64,000 nucleotides of DNA from Litorimonas sp965205225 (GTDB taxonomy: Bacteria; Pseudomonadota; Alphaproteobacteria; Caulobacterales; Maricaulaceae): assembly GCA_965205225.1 (NCBI GenBank), contig CBDBFZ010000003.1, forward strand, positions 496,001-560,000. Reading direction: 5' to 3'. Shown piece by piece: positions 60,731 through 64,000 of this stretch. The position numbers and the translations under genes are program-made. The notes beneath the pieces are model-generated. The model was not told the origin of the DNA. It searched no databases and was given only the letters and a program-made list of their open reading frames with translations. Numbering within the stretch: the stretch's first letter is position 1; each line of letters starts with the position of its first letter.

Positions 60731-62818
60731 ATGCGCGCCATTCTTCTAACACTCCTCCTCTGGCTTACAGTCGCGACGAGCGCCTTTGCGACCACGTCCC
60801 TCTCTGTCGATACAGGCAAGGTCGAAGCGTCACTGCTGTCGTCGCACTATACCGTCACGCCGGGACAGATATTTCAGATCGCACTCAAGACAGAGCTGGA
60901 TGAGAACTGGCACACTTACTGGCGCAATCCCGGCGATAGCGGTGAGCCGGTTCAGATCGCGTGGACACTGCCGGGCACGCTGAGCCATAGCGAGATCGTC
61001 TGGCCGCTGCCTGCGCCGATTCCGACTGGGCCCATTATCAATTACGGGTTTGAGGGCGCATCGCTATTCCCGGTCGCGTTCACCGTGGCAGAGGATGCGG
61101 CCATTGGCTCAGTCCTGGAGGTCGAGGCCCATGTCTCTTATCTCGTCTGTTATGATATCTGTATCCCCGAAGAGGGGACGTTGCGGCTGTTTCTGCAAGT
61201 GTCAGAGACGGCTGAGCTGAACGACACGAACGCCGCCGCGATCGTCGAAGCGATTGATCAGGCTCCGCGCGGGATCAATGTTCGGGCGGCTATGCAAGCA
61301 GGCGGCGACACCTTATCAATGCAGTTTGCAGATTTGCCGGACGGCGATTTTTCGGAGGCTTATTTCTTCCCCTATGACAAGACCGTTCTGGTTCATTCGG
61401 ATCCGCAAATCGTGGCGGTCGGGGCTGATGGGATCCAGATCGATACAACAGCCAGTTTTGGCTGGCAGAATGGATTCTCATATCCGCAGCCTGGTGTTCT
61501 CGCTTTTACGCTCAATGGAGAGCGCACCGGCCATATCGTCAATGTAGTGCCGGGGCCGACTCTTGCGGTGGGCGCAGCCCTCGGTGATCTCTCGAGCCCG
61601 ACTGGCGCATCCGTTGGTCTTTTGGGCGCGATTCTGGGCGCCTTTCTGGGGGGGCTCATTCTGAACCTGATGCCCTGTGTCTTCCCAGTGATTTCACTGA
61701 AGGCGCTCAGCCTGGCGAAATCCGCCCATAGTGAACGCACCGTCGCCCAGCGTGAGGCCTGGGCCTATGCGGTAGGGGTCTTTGCGACTTTTGCGTTGCT
61801 GGTCGCCGTGCTGTTAGTTGTGAAGGCAACAGGTGCAGCATTGGGCTGGGGTTTCCAGTTGCAGAATCCCATTGTCATCGGACTGCTGGCCTTGCTTCTC
61901 TTCGCAGTCGGTCTGAACCTGATTGGCATGTTAGAAGTGGCCGGTGGGTCCTATCAAGGCACCGGGGCGACATTGGCGGGCCGAGGCAGCCACACGGGTT
62001 CCTTCTTTACCGGCGCGCTGGCTGTGCTAGTCGCAACGCCCTGCACGGCGCCCTTTATGGCCAGCGCCATTGGTTACGCTCTAGCGCAGCCTCTCTTTGC
62101 AACTGTTCTCGTTTTTGCGGCACTCGCAGCTGGCTTCGCTGCGCCTTTCGTCCTACTGGCCTATGCGCCGGGATTGCTGACCAGACTGCCGAAGCCAGGT
62201 CCCTGGATGGTGCGCCTTCGCGAAATTCTCGCTTTCCCGATGTTTGCAGCCTCGATCTGGCTGGTCTGGGTGCTGGGTAAGCAGGCGGGCGTTGACGGTA
62301 TGACGCTTCTCCTGCTCGCCATGCTCACTTTCGCGCTCGCTGTGTGGCTTCTGCAGCGCAAGGGGGTGTGGCGGATTGTCGGTATTGGAACCATCATTCT
62401 TGCATTGACCCTGCCGTTTGCGGCGCGCACGGCGACAGCGTTAGGCGAGGCTGAGATGGCGGTCGATGTATGGAGCCCGGAACGGGTGGTTGAACTGCGC
62501 GCTGAAGGCCGAGCGGTCTTTGTCGATTTTACCGCCGATTGGTGCGTGACATGCAAGGTCAATGAGCGGCTGGTATTGAAAAAAAGCGCTGTCAAGCAGG
62601 CTTTCGTTGACACAGATACGGCGTTTCTCATCGCAAACTGGACCAATAAGAATGATATGATTGCACGGGAGCTTGAGCGTTATGGCCGCGCGGGCGTTCC
62701 GCTCTATCTCTATTTTCCGCCGATGACGCCGGGACAAGGTGACAATTCCGTGAGGGGCGAAGTTCTTCCTCAAATTCTGACGGTCGATATGTTATTAGAT
62801 ACGCTCAAGAGAATTTGA
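60731..62818 (+). CDS. DsbD/ScsB-like thiol:disulfide interchange protein
   Basis: 695 residues from ATG 60731, the start that gives a signal peptide (LLTLLLWLTVATSAFA); an upstream in-frame extension is discarded. The periplasmic N-terminal domain has a redox pair Cys140/Cys144 (YLVCYDIC). Then about eight membrane helices carry LNLMPCVFPVISLKALSL and ATPCTAPFMASAIG (the CcdA-type cysteines). A C-terminal thioredoxin domain has DWCVTCKVNE. It passes electrons from cytoplasmic thioredoxin to periplasmic partners. The periplasmic redoxin encoded 22 bases downstream is a likely partner. Confidence 0.9.
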   Translation: MRAILLTLLLWLTVATSAFATTSLSVDTGKVEASLLSSHYTVTPGQIFQIALKTELDENWHTYWRNPGDSGEPVQIAWTLPGTLSHSEIVWPLPAPIPTGPIINYGFEGASLFPVAFTVAEDAAIGSVLEVEAHVSYLVCYDICIPEEGTLRLFLQVSETAELNDTNAAAIVEAIDQAPRGINVRAAMQAGGDTLSMQFADLPDGDFSEAYFFPYDKTVLVHSDPQIVAVGADGIQIDTTASFGWQNGFSYPQPGVLAFTLNGERTGHIVNVVPGPTLAVGAALGDLSSPTGASVGLLGAILGAFLGGLILNLMPCVFPVISLKALSLAKSAHSERTVAQREAWAYAVGVFATFALLVAVLLVVKATGAALGWGFQLQNPIVIGLLALLLFAVGLNLIGMLEVAGGSYQGTGATLAGRGSHTGSFFTGALAVLVATPCTAPFMASAIGYALAQPLFATVLVFAALAAGFAAPFVLLAYAPGLLTRLPKPGPWMVRLREILAFPMFAASIWLVWVLGKQAGVDGMTLLLLAMLTFALAVWLLQRKGVWRIVGIGTIILALTLPFAARTATALGEAEMAVDVWSPERVVELRAEGRAVFVDFTADWCVTCKVNERLVLKKSAVKQAFVDTDTAFLIANWTNKNDMIARELERYGRAGVPLYLYFPPMTPGQGDNSVRGEVLPQILTVDMLLDTLKRI

Positions 62819-62840
62819 GAAATTTAAACGGAGAGTAACT

Positions 62841-63452
62841 ATGAAAACTTTCACCCTGGCAATGGCGTCCGTCCTAGCCTTTTCTGCGCCTGCATTTGCC
62901 AAGATTGCCACCGGATCGACCGTATCCGACATGGCCGTTGTCGACAGTAACGGCGTCACTCACAATCTTTCTGATTTTGAAGGTCAGCGTGTCATCCTTG
63001 AATGGACGAATGAAGGCTGCCCCTATGTTATGAAGCACTATAAGAGCAATAATATGCAGGCTCTTCAGCGCGAAGCCACGGCGTCCGAAACGGATACGGT
63101 TTGGCTGTCCGTGATTTCCTCTGCGCCTGGCACTCAGGGCCATAAAGACGGCGCAGGTGCCAACGAGACCGTGGAACGGTACGCTGCGGCTCCAACAGCC
63201 GTTATCCTCGACGAAGAGGGCACGATGGGCCGGGCCTTCTCAGCGCGCACAACGCCGCATATGTATATTATTGATGAAGACCAGACGCTCGTCTATCAGG
63301 GCGCGATTGACGATAACAGCTCGTCCAATGTGGCGACAATCGACGGCGCGACCAACTATGTCCGCGCGGCTCTGGCCGATCTGGATGCTGGCCAGCCTGT
63401 CGCAACGACAGATACGCAGCCCTATGGCTGCTCGGTCAAATACGCCTCATAG
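62841..63452 (+). CDS. Periplasmic redoxin (AhpC/TSA-like)
   Basis: 203 residues; ATG 62841 follows GGAGAG. Signal peptide ends VLAFSAPAFA. The thioredoxin fold shows SDFEGQRVILEWTNEGCPYV with a single active cysteine, SVISSAPGTQG, VILDEEGTMGRAFSARTTPHMYIID (cis-Pro TPH), and a C-terminal PYGCSVKY whose Cys may form a disulfide with the first. It probably reduces peroxides or oxidised proteins in the periplasm and is recharged by the DsbD-like protein upstream. The last 30 bases overlap a convergent gene. Confidence 0.85.
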   Translation: MKTFTLAMASVLAFSAPAFAKIATGSTVSDMAVVDSNGVTHNLSDFEGQRVILEWTNEGCPYVMKHYKSNNMQALQREATASETDTVWLSVISSAPGTQGHKDGAGANETVERYAAAPTAVILDEEGTMGRAFSARTTPHMYIIDEDQTLVYQGAIDDNSSSNVATIDGATNYVRAALADLDAGQPVATTDTQPYGCSVKYAS

Positions 63453-63733
63453 AGATCCAAAACAGCCCTGAATGAATGGAAGTCCGTCTTATGGCGGGCT
63501 TCGGGCTCGGGTCTGATGGGATCGGATGTGCCCGTGAACATTCTGGAGCCGTTCGCAAATAGATACATGCCAACCAGCAGTATGCCGCCGCCCGCCATGA
63601 CGGCAAGCCAGAACCACGGCCGGGGTACAATTCCCGATATGATCTCTTCGTCAATTTCGTCTTCGATCGGCTGATACACACCAAGCTTATAGAGCGAATA
63701 CGTCCTCTCGGTATAGACAGGATGCGCGGACAT
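63422..63733 (-). CDS. Small single-pass membrane protein of unknown function
   Basis: 103 residues from ATG 63733 (MSAHPVYTERTYSLYKLGVY); an ATG at 63751 would overlap polA. A short cytoplasmic part with EDEIDEEII is followed by one membrane helix (WFWLAVMAGGGILLVGMYLF) and a charged tail. No family was recognised. It is divergent from polA, whose promoter must lie within or beside its start. Confidence 0.5.
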   Translation of the reverse strand: MSAHPVYTERTYSLYKLGVYQPIEDEIDEEIISGIVPRPWFWLAVMAGGGILLVGMYLFANGSRMFTGTSDPIRPEPEARHKTDFHSFRAVLDLYEAYLTEQP

Positions 63734-63749
63734 GCGCACAAGCCTGCGC

Positions 63750-64000
63750 ATGAGTCAGTCCAAGCCCGTCACGCCCCAATCCCATGTCGTTCTGGTTGAC
63801 GGCTCTGGTTATATATTCCGGGCCTTTCATGCGCTCCCACCATTGACACGGAAGAGGGACGGTTTGCCCATTGGCGCCGTCGCGGGTTTTTCGAACATGT
63901 TGTTCAAAATGCTCAAGAATCAGAAGGACGATAGCCGTCCCACCCATTTTGCCGTCATATTCGATGCCAGTGGCCAGACTTTCCGCAATGAGATCTATGA
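63750..64000 (+). CDS. polA: DNA polymerase I, N-terminal part (runs off the window)
   Basis: ATG 63750 opens MSQSKPVTPQSHVVLVDGSG, then YIFRAFHALPPLTRKRDGLP, IGAVAGFSNMLFKMLK and HFAVIFDASGQTFRNEIY. This is the start of the 5'-3' exonuclease domain of DNA polymerase I (metal Asp in LVDGSGYIFRA, Asp in VIFDA). It is still open at base 64000, so only about 83 residues are visible. The enzyme fills gaps and removes RNA primers. Confidence 0.92.
   Translation, partial: MSQSKPVTPQSHVVLVDGSGYIFRAFHALPPLTRKRDGLPIGAVAGFSNMLFKMLKNQKDDSRPTHFAVIFDASGQTFRNEIY

Overview
The window is alphaproteobacterial chromosome of moderate GC (looks about 55%). It probably comes from the marine Caulobacterales/Maricaulales/Hyphomonadaceae side of the class. 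The evidence is the mix of core genes (a Kdo block, an AldR-type regulator divergent from ald, an NDUFA9-like reductase, DUF1674/SdhAF4, and rsmB-rpe-heparinase-purH in a row) and the frequent ATGA/TGATG stop-start overlaps. Genus and species are not claimed.

Left core (1-11311): the end of a dipeptide epimerase; a collapsed fixL/fixJ/FNR-type regulatory locus with an IS3-type transposase scrap; ynbE-ydbL; a TerC membrane protein; kdsA divergent from kdsD; a translationally coupled minus-strand run of a domain-swapped RibD-like enzyme, kdsB and a histidine phosphatase; ald with its Lrp/AsnC regulator; and an ATP-grasp protein.

Accessory region (about 11.4-39.1 kb): a composite defence island. 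It opens with IS6-like transposase and XRE-regulator scraps. An SbcD/SbcC (Mre11/Rad50-like) pair follows, in which sbcC is frameshifted. Next is a RloC/PrrC-like AAA_13 ATPase whose reading frame breaks before its likely catalytic histidine. A tightly coupled four-gene operon then encodes an MmeI-like DNA methyltransferase, a DUF91-type PD-(D/E)xK nuclease, an SF2 helicase and a GIY-YIG nuclease. From 25598 to 39125 there is a discrete integrated element bounded by a 16-bp direct repeat (AATGGTGCCCAGAAGA). One copy is the 3' end of tRNA-Leu(CAG), beside a truncated tyrosine integrase. The element carries an IetAS-type AAA ATPase/subtilase pair, a decayed type IIG-like methyltransferase, an AAA_14/DUF4143 - NACHT - AAA_14/DUF4143 operon, and a broken IS5-type element. 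The AAA_14-NACHT-AAA_14 operon and the methyltransferase/DUF91/helicase/GIY-YIG operon are the best candidates for undescribed systems.

Right core (39.1-64 kb): a Sir2 deacylase, a small secreted protein, an NDUFA9-like protein, a lipoprotein methyltransferase, an MFS transporter with no normal start codon, gyrB, a lemA stub, a sterol-desaturase-like protein, phage-type replication remnants, an SDR enzyme with pyrF, two decayed secreted-protein genes, DUF1674, rsmB, rpe, a heparinase II/III-like protein, a CapD/FlaA1-type epimerase-dehydratase, purH, a DsbD-like reductase with a redoxin, a small membrane protein, and the start of polA.

Every long housekeeping ORF is intact, while at least nine frame breaks fall in accessory or low-constraint genes. 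This points to real gene decay more than to general sequence error, but some single-base breaks in homopolymers should be re-checked.
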